41,610 nucleotides of DNA from Chromatiaceae bacterium. GTDB taxonomy: Bacteria > Pseudomonadota > Gammaproteobacteria > Chromatiales > Chromatiaceae. Below, piece after piece: positions 7,577-15,724 of this stretch. The notes below the pieces were generated by a model that made no database searches, was not told the DNA's origin, and saw only the letters and a list, made by a program, of their open reading frames with translations. The position numbers and the translations under genes were made by a program. Numbering within the stretch: the first letter of the stretch is position 1; the number at the start of each line of letters is the position of its first letter. The DNA lies in NCBI GenBank assembly GCA_025458165.1, contig JALOTB010000035.1:1-41610 (forward strand), in the 5' to 3' direction.

Positions 7577-8491
7577 ATGGATGAGCTGCTCAGCCTGCGC
7601 GCGCTCACTCGCCGCTTCGGCGAGCGGCTGGCTTTCGTCGGTCTCGACCTCGAGTTGATGCGCGGGGAGGTCCTCGGCCTGCTCGGGGCCAATGGGGCCG
7701 GTAAGACGAGCTGTCTGCGCGTTCTCTCCGGCAACCTGGCCCCGTCGAGCGGAGAGGCGCGGGTGTGCGGCATCGACCTCGCGCGCTCGCCGCTCAAGGC
7801 CAAACGGCACATCGGCTACCTGCCCGAGCGCCCGCCGCTCTACCCCGACATGCGGGTCGGTGAATATCTGACCTACTGCGCGCGGCTGCACCGCATCCCC
7901 GAGGTACGGGTGGCCGGCGCGGTGGCGCGGGCGATGCAACGCTGCGGGCTCGAGGGCGCCGAGCGCCGCCCGCTCGCGACCCTGTCCAAGGGCTGGCGCC
8001 AGCGGGTCGGGATCGCCCAGGCGATCGTCCACGAGCCCGACCTGCTGCTGCTCGACGAGCCGACCGACGGCCTCGACCCGGTGCAGATCCGCGCCGTGCG
8101 CGACCTGATCCGCGCGCTCTCCGCTCACTGCGCCATCGTCCTCTCCAGCCACCTGCTGCCCGAGGTCCAGGCGGTGTGCAGCCGGGTGCTGATCATGAGC
8201 CAGGGGCGGGTGGTCCACGAGGCGCGGCTCGACGTGGAGCCGGCCGCGCCGCGCTACCGGCTGCGCACCGCCGGGCCGGCCCCGCCGGGTCTGGTCGGAG
8301 CGCTGGGCGCGGAATCGGCTGAGGTGCTGCCCGACGGCTCCGTCCTCGTCGCGCTGCGCGCCGGCGACTCCCCCGCGGCACTGGCCGAGCGGGTGATGGC
8401 CGCAGGACTCGGGCTTGCCGAGCTGAGCCCGGAGCGCGGCGACCTGGAGGCGGTCTTCTTCGCGGCACTGGCCGGGGAGCAGGCGGCGTGA
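7577..8491 (+). CDS. ABC transporter ATP-binding protein, GldA type
   Basis: This 304-residue ATPase has Walker A GANGAGKT (37-44), the signature LSKGWRQRVG, Walker B LLLLDEPTDGLDP and a switch His in SSHLL. The LSKGWRQR form of the signature is characteristic of GldA/NatA-like exporters paired with ABC-2 permeases. The ATG at 7577 gives the usual N-terminus just ahead of the ABC core. Its last codons overlap the permease start (GTGA at 8488-8491), and the following genes are GldF-like, GldG-like and DUF4340, so it energises that export complex in the inner membrane. Confidence 0.92.
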   Translation: MDELLSLRALTRRFGERLAFVGLDLELMRGEVLGLLGANGAGKTSCLRVLSGNLAPSSGEARVCGIDLARSPLKAKRHIGYLPERPPLYPDMRVGEYLTYCARLHRIPEVRVAGAVARAMQRCGLEGAERRPLATLSKGWRQRVGIAQAIVHEPDLLLLDEPTDGLDPVQIRAVRDLIRALSAHCAIVLSSHLLPEVQAVCSRVLIMSQGRVVHEARLDVEPAAPRYRLRTAGPAPPGLVGALGAESAEVLPDGSVLVALRAGDSPAALAERVMAAGLGLAELSPERGDLEAVFFAALAGEQAA

Positions 8492-9216
8492 TCCTGACCA
8501 TCGCGCGGCGCGAGTGGCAGGCGGCCTTCCTCTCGCCGCTGGCCTGGGTCCTGCTCGCGGTCAACCAGGTGATCCTCGCGTGGATCTTCCTGCGCGTGCT
8601 GGAGGCCCACTCTGGCTTGCAGGCGGCGGGGCGCGCGGCGAGCCTGACCCAGGAGCTCAGCCTCAACCTGTTCGGCTTCGCCGCCGTCCTCGCCCTGGTG
8701 GCGGCGCCCCTGCTCGCGGTACGGGTGCTGAGCGGGGAGCTGCGCGACGGCAGCTTCGAGCTGCTCGGCGCCGCCCCGGTGCGGCTCGCCGAGATCCTGC
8801 TCGGCAAGCTCCTCGGCCTCGCCGGGGTGATCAGCGCCGCCGGGCTCCTGCCCCTGTTCATGGCGCTCGCGCTGGCGCCTATCGCCGGGCTGGACCTCGG
8901 GTTGATCCTCGCGGCGACCCTCGGGCTCTGGCTCACCGGGGTCCTGTTCGCCGCGGTCGCCCTGTTCGCCTCCAGCCTCAGCACCCAGCCGGGGGTCGCG
9001 GCCGTCGCGGCCTACGGCATCCTGGTGCTGCTCTCGGTGCTCGGGCGCGCCGGCGGCGAGGCGGTGAGTCTGTTCGAGTGGTTGTCGTGGAGCGAGCACC
9101 TCTATGGATTCCTGCTCGGCATGGTGCGCACCAGCGATCTGCTCTACTTCGTCCTCCTCACCGGCTTCTTTCTGGCCCTGGCCCACCGCCGGCTCGCCAA
9201 CCGCCGCCTGGGCTGA
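8488..9216 (+). CDS. ABC-2 type permease, GldF-like
   Basis: This 242-residue protein starts VILTIARREWQAAFLSPLAWV (GTG start) and has about six hydrophobic helices, matching ABC-2 permeases of the GldF/NosY group. The early RELxxxFxSPxA-type motif is typical. The GTG overlaps the ATPase stop codon by four bases, indicating translational coupling. With the GldG-like and DUF4340 proteins it should form a membrane export or envelope-assembly complex; the substrate is unknown. Gliding is not implied in this lineage. Confidence 0.88.
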   Translation: MILTIARREWQAAFLSPLAWVLLAVNQVILAWIFLRVLEAHSGLQAAGRAASLTQELSLNLFGFAAVLALVAAPLLAVRVLSGELRDGSFELLGAAPVRLAEILLGKLLGLAGVISAAGLLPLFMALALAPIAGLDLGLILAATLGLWLTGVLFAAVALFASSLSTQPGVAAVAAYGILVLLSVLGRAGGEAVSLFEWLSWSEHLYGFLLGMVRTSDLLYFVLLTGFFLALAHRRLANRRLG

Positions 9217-9221
9217 GGCCG

Positions 9222-10568
9222 ATGAGCGACGCGGGCCAAAGGGACCTTCTCGAGCGCCGGTTGGCCGACTGGGTGTTCTATCTCCTGCTCGCCGCCGCGG
9301 TGATCCTGGCCGGCTGGCTGGGGGCGCGTCACGACCGGGTCTGGGACCTGAGCCTCGGCGGGCGCAACAGCCTGAGCGCCGAGAGCGCCGCCGTGCTGGC
9401 CGGGCTCGCCGAGCCGGTGTCGATCACGGTCTTTATGGACCGCGCCCAGGCGAAGCGGGTGGAGGCGCTGCTGCTGCGCTATCGGCGGGCGCTGCCCAAC
9501 CTCGCGGTGCGCTACCTCGACCCCCAGCTCTTCCCCGAGGAGGCGCGCGCGGCGGGCGTCAGCCTGGTCGGGCAGATGCAGGTCGAGTACGCCGGGCGGC
9601 ACGAGACCCTGAGCCGCATCAGCGAGGAGGAGCTCACCGCCGCACTGGTGCGCCTGAGCCGCGCCGACGCCCCCTGGATCGCGGTTCTCGAAGGCCACGG
9701 CGAGCGGCGCGCCGACGGGACCGGGGCGACCGATCTCGGCCGCTTCGGCGAGCTGCTGCGCGGGCGCGGCTACCGCCTGCAGCCGCTCGACCTCGCGACG
9801 ACCGCGACGGTCCCGGACAACACCGCGCTGCTGATCCTCTCGACCCCGGCGATCCCGGTCTTCCCCGGCGAGGTCGAGGCCCTGATCGCCTTCCTGGAGC
9901 GCGGCGGCAACCTGCTCTGGCTGATGGACCCGGGCGACCTGGGCGGGCTGGAGCCGCTCGCCGAGCACCTCGGGATCGAGCGTCTGCCAGGGCTGCTGGT
10001 CGACGCCAACGTCGCCGAGCTCAACATCGACGACCCGACCGTGGCCCTGGTGAGCCGCTACCCGGACCACCCGCTGGTGCGCGGACTCAGCGCCGCGGCG
10101 CTCTTCCCCGGCAGCCTTGCCTTCGCCGCGCGCGCGGCACCGGGCTGGGGCCACACCGAGCCGCTCGCGACGCTCCCCGGGAGTTGGAACGAGACCGGGC
10201 CGGTCCGCGGCGAGGTGCGCCGCGACCCCGATCAGGGCGAGGCCGAAGGCCCGTTGCCGCTCGCACTCGCCCTCACGCGGCAGGCACCCAGCGGCGAGGG
10301 CGAGCAGCGCCTGCTGGTCCTGGGCGACGGGGATTTTTTGAGCAACGCCCACCTGGAGACCGCCGGCAACCGGGCGCTGGGGCTCGCCATGGTCCACTGG
10401 CTGACCAGCCCGGTCGCGCTGCCCTCGGCATCAGCGGGTCCGGCCGAGCGGGAGCTGGCCCTGACCCGCGGCCAGATCCTGGTCCTCGGCGGCGGCTCGC
10501 TGGTGGTGCTGCCGCTGGTCTTCCTCACGGTGGGGCTCCTCGTCCACCGCCGGCGCCGGAGGGGCTGA
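9222..10568 (+). CDS. GldG-family ABC-type auxiliary protein (intrinsic membrane, periplasmic domain)
   Basis: This 448-residue protein has one N-terminal helix (about residues 17-36), a large soluble region, and a C-terminal helix (about 420-440) followed by an Arg-rich tail. NSLSAESAAVLAGLAEPVSITVF early in the soluble part and the VLEGHGER motif are typical of GldG/IFT52-like domains. The start ATG at 9222 lies five bases after the permease stop. Family members work as the periplasmic, non-transporting partner of GldF-type permeases. I see no frameshift or truncation. Confidence 0.88.
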   Translation: MSDAGQRDLLERRLADWVFYLLLAAAVILAGWLGARHDRVWDLSLGGRNSLSAESAAVLAGLAEPVSITVFMDRAQAKRVEALLLRYRRALPNLAVRYLDPQLFPEEARAAGVSLVGQMQVEYAGRHETLSRISEEELTAALVRLSRADAPWIAVLEGHGERRADGTGATDLGRFGELLRGRGYRLQPLDLATTATVPDNTALLILSTPAIPVFPGEVEALIAFLERGGNLLWLMDPGDLGGLEPLAEHLGIERLPGLLVDANVAELNIDDPTVALVSRYPDHPLVRGLSAAALFPGSLAFAARAAPGWGHTEPLATLPGSWNETGPVRGEVRRDPDQGEAEGPLPLALALTRQAPSGEGEQRLLVLGDGDFLSNAHLETAGNRALGLAMVHWLTSPVALPSASAGPAERELALTRGQILVLGGGSLVVLPLVFLTVGLLVHRRRRRG

Positions 10569-10571
10569 AGG

Positions 10572-11066
10572 ATGCGCGGGCGCTGGCTGGTCAACCTGCT
10601 CCTGTTGATCCTGGTCGTCCTCCTCGGCGCGGCCGCGCAGCGGGAGCTGGAGCGCTCGGGGCCGGGGCCGACGCTGACGGACCTCGATCCCGGCGCCATC
10701 GCCGAGGTGGTGATCGAGCGCCCTGGCATGCCGAGGACCCGCCTGGAGCGCACCGCCGAGGGCTGGTTCCTGCGCGAGCCGCTGGAGGCCCCCGCCGGCG
10801 CCGAGCGCGTCGCCCGCCTGCTGCAAATCGCCACCGCCCCGGTGCGCCGCGTCCTACCAAGTCATTCCGACCTCCAGGCCCTCGGCCTGGACCCGCCTCG
10901 CCTCACCCTGACCCTCGACGGGCTGGTGCTGCGCATCGGCGGGACCGAGCCCCTGGCGCAGCGGCGCTATGTCGGCGTCGGCGATCGCGTGGTTCTGATC
11001 GACGGGCAGCACTACCGCGACCTCGCGACGCCGCCCGAGGGCTTCGCCGACGCCAGCGGCGACTGA
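10572..11066 (+). CDS. DUF4340 domain protein, membrane-anchored
   Basis: This 164-residue protein has an N-terminal signal-anchor (LVNLLLLILVVLLGAAA, about residues 6-22) and then a beta-rich periplasmic region containing EVVIERPG, DLQALGLDPPRLTL and RIGGTEPL, the DUF4340 pattern. It starts three bases after the GldG-like stop, making it the last gene of the four-gene operon. DUF4340 proteins regularly accompany GldG-type ABC systems. It is shorter than many DUF4340 proteins (one repeat instead of two), which is common in gammaproteobacteria. Confidence 0.85.
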   Translation: MRGRWLVNLLLLILVVLLGAAAQRELERSGPGPTLTDLDPGAIAEVVIERPGMPRTRLERTAEGWFLREPLEAPAGAERVARLLQIATAPVRRVLPSHSDLQALGLDPPRLTLTLDGLVLRIGGTEPLAQRRYVGVGDRVVLIDGQHYRDLATPPEGFADASGD

Positions 11067-11086
11067 GCGGCGACGCGGGCCACGGC

Positions 11087-13144
11087 TCAGGGCATCGCCG
11101 GCGCCGCCTCGGATCGGGCCAGCCGCTCAAGGGCGACCGTCTTGTTGGGGAAGACGTTCTCCTTGCCGAGGACGGTGAGCAGGTCCGCACGCTCCATGGC
11201 GTCCAGGACCTGCTTCTTCAGCCCGGAGAACATCAGGGTGCAGCCGGCCGTCTTGAGGTCGGTCGCGAGCGCCTTGACTGCCTCGGTCCCGGAGGCGTCG
11301 ATGCGGTTGATGCCGTTGCCGATCACCAGCACCGCCGTCGCCTTGGGGAAGCTCGCGATGGCGTTGCGTACCGCCTCCTCGAAGTAGGCGACGTTAATGA
11401 AGACCAGCGAGGCATCGAAGCGCAGGACGACGAAGCGTTCGCTGAGCGGAGGCAGGTCGTGGGTGAAGGCCCCGGCCAGCGAGCCGTCCGGGAGCCGCCC
11501 GAGCACCTCGGCGCGCGGCCGCATGGTGCCGATGAGGAAGGCCAGCGCGGCCAGCACCACCCCCACTAGCACCCCGCCGGCGAGCTGCGGGGCGAGCAGC
11601 AGCGTGGCGAGGAAGGTCACCAGTCCGATGGCGCCGTCGGCGCGCTGGACGCGCCAGGCGTGGATCATGGCCCTGATGTCGATCAGGCCGAACACCGCCG
11701 TCATCACGATCGCGGCGAGCACGGTCTGCGGCAGGTGGTAAAGGTAGGGGGTGAGGAAGAAGATCGCGATCACCACCGCGCCCGCGCTCACCACCGCATA
11801 GAAGCCGGTCTGCGCCCCCGCCCGCGCCGCCACCGCGGAGCGCGAGAACGAGCCGCTCACCACGTAGGCGTGGAACATACTGCCGACGATGTTGGCCAAT
11901 CCCTGGCCGATCAGCTCCTGGTTGGTGTTGAGCTTCTCGCGCTTCTGGGCGGCCAGGGCGCGGGAGATCGCGGTCGCCTCCATGAAACCGATCAGCGCGA
12001 TGACCAGCGCGGCCCCGAGCAGCGACGGCGCCACCTTCCAGTCCACCACCGGCAGGCTGGGAGCCGGCAGCCCGCGCGGAATCTCGCCGACCACCTGGCC
12101 GCCGCGGGCAAGCACCACCTGGCCGGCGTCGACCCGCGTCACGCGCCAGCCGCCCTCACCCGGGGGCGCCGCGCGGTAGCCGACCAGGGTGCCGGCCTCC
12201 TCCACCGGCTGCAGCACGAACCCGTGGGCGTCGATGCGCTGATTGTTGAGCTGGCGTTTGAGGGTGCGCTCGACCGCTTCAAGCTGGGCCTGCTCCACCT
12301 CCAGCGCCGGCAGGAAGTCACCGCGGCGCTCCGCCTCGCGCAGGTCACGGCTGAGCGCGGCGAGCCGCTCGCTGGTGCTCTTGAGCTCGGCGCGCGTCCG
12401 CGCGAGGTCCTGATACGCCTCGCGCGCGGGGGCATCGAGGATCTGGTCGACCGGCACGGTGGCATTCTTCTCGAATCCGATCAGGGCGCTGATCGCCGTC
12501 CCCAGCAGGACCACCAGCAGCACCGCCGGCACCCGCGGCGCCACGCGGCGCATCGCCAGCAGGAAGACGAGCGCCGCCAGCCCGAACGCTACCGTGGGCC
12601 AATGGGCATGGGGGAGCTGGGCCACCACCGCGGAGAGATCCATCAGGAAGTTGTCCGAGCGCGGCATTGGCACGTTGATGAAGGTGTTCAAGAGCGACAG
12701 CCCGATGATCAGCGCGGCGGCATTGGTGAAGCCGAGGATCACCGGATGCGAGGTGAAGTTCATCAGCACCCCGAGGCGAAACACGCCGAGCGCCAGGCGC
12801 AGGATGCCGACCATCAGCGCGAGCATCACCGACAGGGCGATGAACTGCTCGCTGCCCGGGATGGCGAAGGGTGCGATCGCCGCCGCCGACATCAGGGAGA
12901 GCATGGCGACCGGTCCGGTATGCAGGAAGCGCGAGGAGCCCCACATCGCACCCACCGCGACCGGCAGCGCCGCGGCATAGAGCCCGTAGACCACCGGCAG
13001 CCCGGCGAGCGCCGCGTAGGCCATGCTCTGGGGGACCAGCACCATGGTGACGCTGAGCCCGGCGATCAGGTCGGAACGCAGGGTCGCGCGGGTCATCGGG
13101 AACCAGCGCAGGAAGGGGAACAGGGTTTGGAGCCAGGCGGGCAC
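11087..13144 (-). CDS. SulP family anion permease with STAS domain and a long coiled-coil insert
   Basis: This 685-residue SLC26/SulP transporter begins in a GTG at 13144 and carries the family motif VPQSMAYAALAGLPVVYGLY (36-55). The membrane core runs to about residue 540 and the STAS domain covers about 565-675 with LRFDASLVFIN and GINRIDASG, where the Ser/Thr region is usually regulatory. It should carry sulfate, bicarbonate or a related anion. Odd feature: about 125 residues (roughly 226-350) are inserted before the GEIPRGLP motif; 240-300 are strongly coiled-coil-like. By SLC26 topology this loop would face the periplasm (inference). It lies downstream of the UspA-like gene on the same strand, with a hairpin-rich leader between. 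Confidence 0.92.
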   Translation of the reverse strand: MPAWLQTLFPFLRWFPMTRATLRSDLIAGLSVTMVLVPQSMAYAALAGLPVVYGLYAAALPVAVGAMWGSSRFLHTGPVAMLSLMSAAAIAPFAIPGSEQFIALSVMLALMVGILRLALGVFRLGVLMNFTSHPVILGFTNAAALIIGLSLLNTFINVPMPRSDNFLMDLSAVVAQLPHAHWPTVAFGLAALVFLLAMRRVAPRVPAVLLVVLLGTAISALIGFEKNATVPVDQILDAPAREAYQDLARTRAELKSTSERLAALSRDLREAERRGDFLPALEVEQAQLEAVERTLKRQLNNQRIDAHGFVLQPVEEAGTLVGYRAAPPGEGGWRVTRVDAGQVVLARGGQVVGEIPRGLPAPSLPVVDWKVAPSLLGAALVIALIGFMEATAISRALAAQKREKLNTNQELIGQGLANIVGSMFHAYVVSGSFSRSAVAARAGAQTGFYAVVSAGAVVIAIFFLTPYLYHLPQTVLAAIVMTAVFGLIDIRAMIHAWRVQRADGAIGLVTFLATLLLAPQLAGGVLVGVVLAALAFLIGTMRPRAEVLGRLPDGSLAGAFTHDLPPLSERFVVLRFDASLVFINVAYFEEAVRNAIASFPKATAVLVIGNGINRIDASGTEAVKALATDLKTAGCTLMFSGLKKQVLDAMERADLLTVLGKENVFPNKTVALERLARSEAAPAMP

Positions 13145-13173
13145 GACGGACTACCTCGTTAGCGACTACAACA

Positions 13174-13319
13174 GGGCACCTCGAAAAACGCGAGGTGTCC
13201 GTGCGGCACAAGGGCGTGCCGCGATGTTCAAGTGTCCAACCACTTGAAAATGAGGCGAAGCGGCAATCGCACGTTTCGCTTCGCGCCTTGAACAATCCCG
13301 GGGATGGGATTGTTCAAGG
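13174..13319. repeat. Run of five adjacent hairpins in the sulP leader
   Basis: Five inverted repeats lie almost end to end: GGGCACCTCG/CGAGGTGTCC (13174-13200, one wobble pair), GCGGCAC/GTGCCGC (13203-13222), TTCAAGTG/CACTTGAA (13227-13248), CGAAGCG/CGCTTCG (13256-13283) and CCTTGAACAATCCC/GGGATTGTTCAAGG (13286-13319, 14 perfect pairs with a six-base loop). None is followed by a clear T-tract on either strand. They fill the leader between the UspA-like gene and sulP and would all be transcribed ahead of sulP. They could be a structured leader RNA, a composite REP element, or protein-binding sites. Confidence 0.85.
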
Positions 13320-13398
13320 TCCTCAGCAGACCGCCCGTGCACCCCCGGGGCGGGGGTACGCCGGCGGACAAGGCGGGCGCAACCGCCCGGGGGGCGGG

Positions 13399-13989
13399 TC
13401 AGGAGCGGGCGACGATGCGCGGGCGCTCCATAGTAGGCGCGTTTTCCTCGGCGGTTACCATGACGATGGGCAATCCAAAGTCCATCCGCCGTCCGACCCC
13501 GCTGCGCACGGCGTGACCGAGGAAGCCGCTCTCGCTACACACCAGGAACAGCATGCGGGGCTCGTGACGGAGGAAGCGCGAAAGGCTGGCGCGAGGCTCG
13601 CCACGCAGGCGGGCGATGCGCCAGACCACACCCTCGCGCCCGAGCTCGGCGAGGTGGGGCTCGAGCAGCTCGCGCGCCCGGTCCTCCGACTGGAAGGTGA
13701 CGACCGTCAGCGCCGCATTGATCTCGCGGCAGGTATCGGCCGCGTAGTGGACGACCGCCGGATCGAGCGTCGCCCCGAGATACAGGCCGACCTGGCCGTT
13801 GAGGCTCGGCTGCGGCGCCGCCTCGACGCGCGGGCGAGGCGGTACCGGGGCGGGCGCCGGAGCGGCAGGGCGGGGCTTGGCGGAAATCCCCAGGACACGG
13901 TTCTTGTCTCGGCCTGGGAGCATCTCCCCGGCATCGGCATAGGCGAGGGCGGCAAGGGCCTTCTTCAACTGGGCAGTGAGTCGCTTCAT
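13399..13989 (-). CDS. UspA-like protein with Pro/Ala-rich N-terminal linker
   Basis: This 196-residue protein has an N-terminal segment (1-36, MKRLTAQLKKALAALAYADA...), a Pro/Ala-rich linker (37-62) and a C-terminal alpha/beta region from about 65 (VGLYLGATLDPAVVHYAADTCREI, then ALTVVTF and a LPIVMVT strand near 180). This arrangement resembles a universal-stress-protein fold, but the nucleotide-binding GxxG-S/T motif is not obvious, so the assignment is tentative. Its promoter region contains a -24/-12 element and three palindromes, and it is divergent from a histidine kinase/NtrC-type regulator pair. sulP follows on the same strand, suggesting joint control. Confidence 0.6.
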   Translation of the reverse strand: MKRLTAQLKKALAALAYADAGEMLPGRDKNRVLGISAKPRPAAPAPAPVPPRPRVEAAPQPSLNGQVGLYLGATLDPAVVHYAADTCREINAALTVVTFQSEDRARELLEPHLAELGREGVVWRIARLRGEPRASLSRFLRHEPRMLFLVCSESGFLGHAVRSGVGRRMDFGLPIVMVTAEENAPTMERPRIVARS

Positions 13990-14031
13990 GGTCTGTCTCC
14001 GACTGAGTGGATGAGTGCCTACTCAGTAGAC

Positions 14032-14047
14032 GCACGAGGCATGCCAA
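14032..14047 (-). promoter_or_regulatory. Sigma-54 (-24/-12) promoter for the UspA-like gene
   Basis: Read on the minus strand the sequence is TTGGCATGCCTCGTGC, matching the sigma-54 consensus TTGGCACG-N4-TTGC except at two positions; the GG and GC pairs have the exact required spacing. The start of transcription would fall near 14020, about 30 bases ahead of the ATG at 13989. Three palindromes 67-187 bases upstream and the neighbouring NtrC-type regulator gene support the call. Confidence 0.72.
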
Positions 14048-14113
14048 CACGGAAGAAGGACGCAATTGCTTCTTTCCACGACGTTTTTTCGCTCGCCGCC
14101 GAGCCTGCCGACT

Positions 14114-14219
14114 GTTGCGGAACGCAACGCAACGCGGTCCTGATCTCGACCACGCCAGCCTTGCGCCAAGCACGGCGGGAGTGTTACAACACGCAACAGT
14201 CCTTGTTACACCCTGCAAC
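14114..14219. promoter_or_regulatory. Three enhancer-like palindromes GTTRC-N5-GCAAC
   Basis: Sites are GTTGCGGAACGCAAC (14114-14128), GTTACAACACGCAAC (14183-14197) and GTTACACCCTGCAAC (14205-14219). Sites two and three are 22 bases apart centre to centre, two helical turns, so dimers would sit on the same face. They lie upstream of the -24/-12 element at the distance usual for NtrC-family activators and directly in front of the kinase gene, so the regulator may also control its own operon. Confidence 0.7.
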
Positions 14220-14239
14220 CAACTACCCCCAGCCATCGC

Positions 14240-15724
14240 ATGACCAGCCTGCGCCGCAAGATCACCCTGGGCTACTTCCTCGCCGCCGGGGCGGTCGTTG
14301 CGCTCGCGCTCCTGCAGGTCACCGTGCTCGGGTTGGTCGAGCGGCGCATCACCGCGGGCGAGGCGGTGGCCGACTTGCTTCAGGACAGCCTGGAGATGCG
14401 CCGCAACGAGAAGAAGTATTTCTTATCCGGCGACGACGCCGACCTGTGGGCGGCCCTGGACCACGCCGAGACGGGTCTGGCACGCCTGAACGAGCACCGC
14501 ACCCTGTTTGCGCGACTCGCCGGCCCTGAGGAGCTCGCCCAGCTCGAGGCCAACTTGCTCCGCTACCATGAGCTGCTCGCGAGCTATGCCACGGCCTCGC
14601 GCGCCGAGCGCGAGGGAATCAGCGACCAGGCGCGCTCCGCCGGGCACCTCGTCTCGCAGGCCGCCAAGGTGTTCAGCCGACGGGACCGCGATGAGGTCAC
14701 CGCAACGGTGCGGCGCGCGGTCAGCCTGCTCATCGCCTTTTCGATCCCGGCGGTCATCCTCGTCCTTATCGGCGGGCGCGCGCTCGCCGGCCGCATCCTC
14801 TCCCCGCTCAAGGCCCTGGAGGCGGGCCTCAAGCCGATCGCCGAGGGGCGCTATCGCCACCTGGCGCTGCCGACCATGGACCGCGAGATCGTCTCCTTCG
14901 CACGCGCCTTCAACGGCATGCTGGGTGAGCTGCAGGCCCGCCAGGATCAGCTCCGGCACTCCGAGCGCCTCGCCTCGCTCGGCACCCTGGTCTCCGGCGT
15001 CGCCCACGAGCTCAACAACCCCCTGGGCAACATCTCATCGTCGACGCAGCTCCTCCTCGAGGCTGAGGAAAGCGCCGCGGTTGAGCAGCGGCGCACCTGG
15101 CTCAGGCAGATCGAGAGCGAGACCGAGCGCGCACGCGGCATCGTGCGCACCCTGCTCGACTACGCGCGCAAGGACTCACTGCGCCCGCGCCAGAGCGAGT
15201 GCGTCGCCCTGGAGGAGATCGTCGTCGCCGCCCGCGGCTCGGTCGCTCGCGGCGCCGAGGCCGACGCGCGCGTCGCGCTTGACGTGCCCTCCGAACTGAT
15301 CTTGGTCGCCGATGAGGAGCGCCTGCGCCAGGTCTTCATCAACCTGATCAAGAACGGACTGGATGCCAGCGGACCGGGCGTACAGGTGCGGGTGAGCGCG
15401 CGGCGCACCACCTGGGCGGCGAGCGCACCCGAGGCGGGCGCCTGGACCCTGGGCGGCGAGCCGCTGAGCCGAGCGCCCCAAGACCCACTGATCTGGGTCG
15501 CCGTCGAGGACGACGGACCGGGCATAGCGCCCGAGATCCTCCCGCGCGTCTTCGATCCCTTCTTCACCACCCGTGAGACCGGGCTCGGCACCGGCCTCGG
15601 GCTCTACATCGCGCAGGAGATCGTGCAGGAGCACGGCGGCTGTATCGGCGCCGAGAACCGCACCGGGGGCGGCGCCCGCTTCACGCTCTGGCTGCCCACC
15701 CGCTGCGAACAGGTGGACGCATGA
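14240..15724 (+). CDS. Membrane sensor histidine kinase
   Basis: This 494-residue sensor has two membrane helices (about 10-32 and 160-180) bordering a roughly 125-residue periplasmic helical region, a HAMP-like linker (about 182-235), a HisKA box GVAHELNNPLGN with the phospho-acceptor His256, and an HATPase domain with DDGPGIAPEILPRVFDPFFT and GLGTGLGLYI. The H-box with NNPLGN is typical of NtrB/ZraS-like kinases that pair with sigma-54 regulators. ATG at 14240 is the first in frame. Its stop overlaps the regulator start by four bases (ATGA at 15721). The signal is unknown; the genomic neighbours point to an anion or stress cue. Confidence 0.93.
   Translation: MTSLRRKITLGYFLAAGAVVALALLQVTVLGLVERRITAGEAVADLLQDSLEMRRNEKKYFLSGDDADLWAALDHAETGLARLNEHRTLFARLAGPEELAQLEANLLRYHELLASYATASRAEREGISDQARSAGHLVSQAAKVFSRRDRDEVTATVRRAVSLLIAFSIPAVILVLIGGRALAGRILSPLKALEAGLKPIAEGRYRHLALPTMDREIVSFARAFNGMLGELQARQDQLRHSERLASLGTLVSGVAHELNNPLGNISSSTQLLLEAEESAAVEQRRTWLRQIESETERARGIVRTLLDYARKDSLRPRQSECVALEEIVVAARGSVARGAEADARVALDVPSELILVADEERLRQVFINLIKNGLDASGPGVQVRVSARRTTWAASAPEAGAWTLGGEPLSRAPQDPLIWVAVEDDGPGIAPEILPRVFDPFFTTRETGLGTGLGLYIAQEIVQEHGGCIGAENRTGGGARFTLWLPTRCEQVDA

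Noticed and set aside
9104..11569. 821-codon plus-strand open frame across the ABC operon and the sulP end
   Set aside because: It reads the GldG-like and DUF4340 genes in the wrong frame and then the sulP gene antisense; composition is Arg/Gly/Pro-rich with no motifs.
11660..13162. 500-codon open frame antisense to sulP
   Set aside because: Rich in His, Arg, Gln and Asp as expected from the reverse complement of a hydrophobic protein gene; no domain.
13203..13222. A second sigma-54 promoter directly upstream of sulP
   Set aside because: A GGCACG...GTGC pattern is present on the minus strand, but the GG-GC spacing is one base too long and it is explained by the hairpin.
13286..13319. The 14-pair hairpin as a simple intrinsic terminator
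   Set aside because: There is no T-tract downstream on either strand, so it is reported as part of the hairpin run instead.
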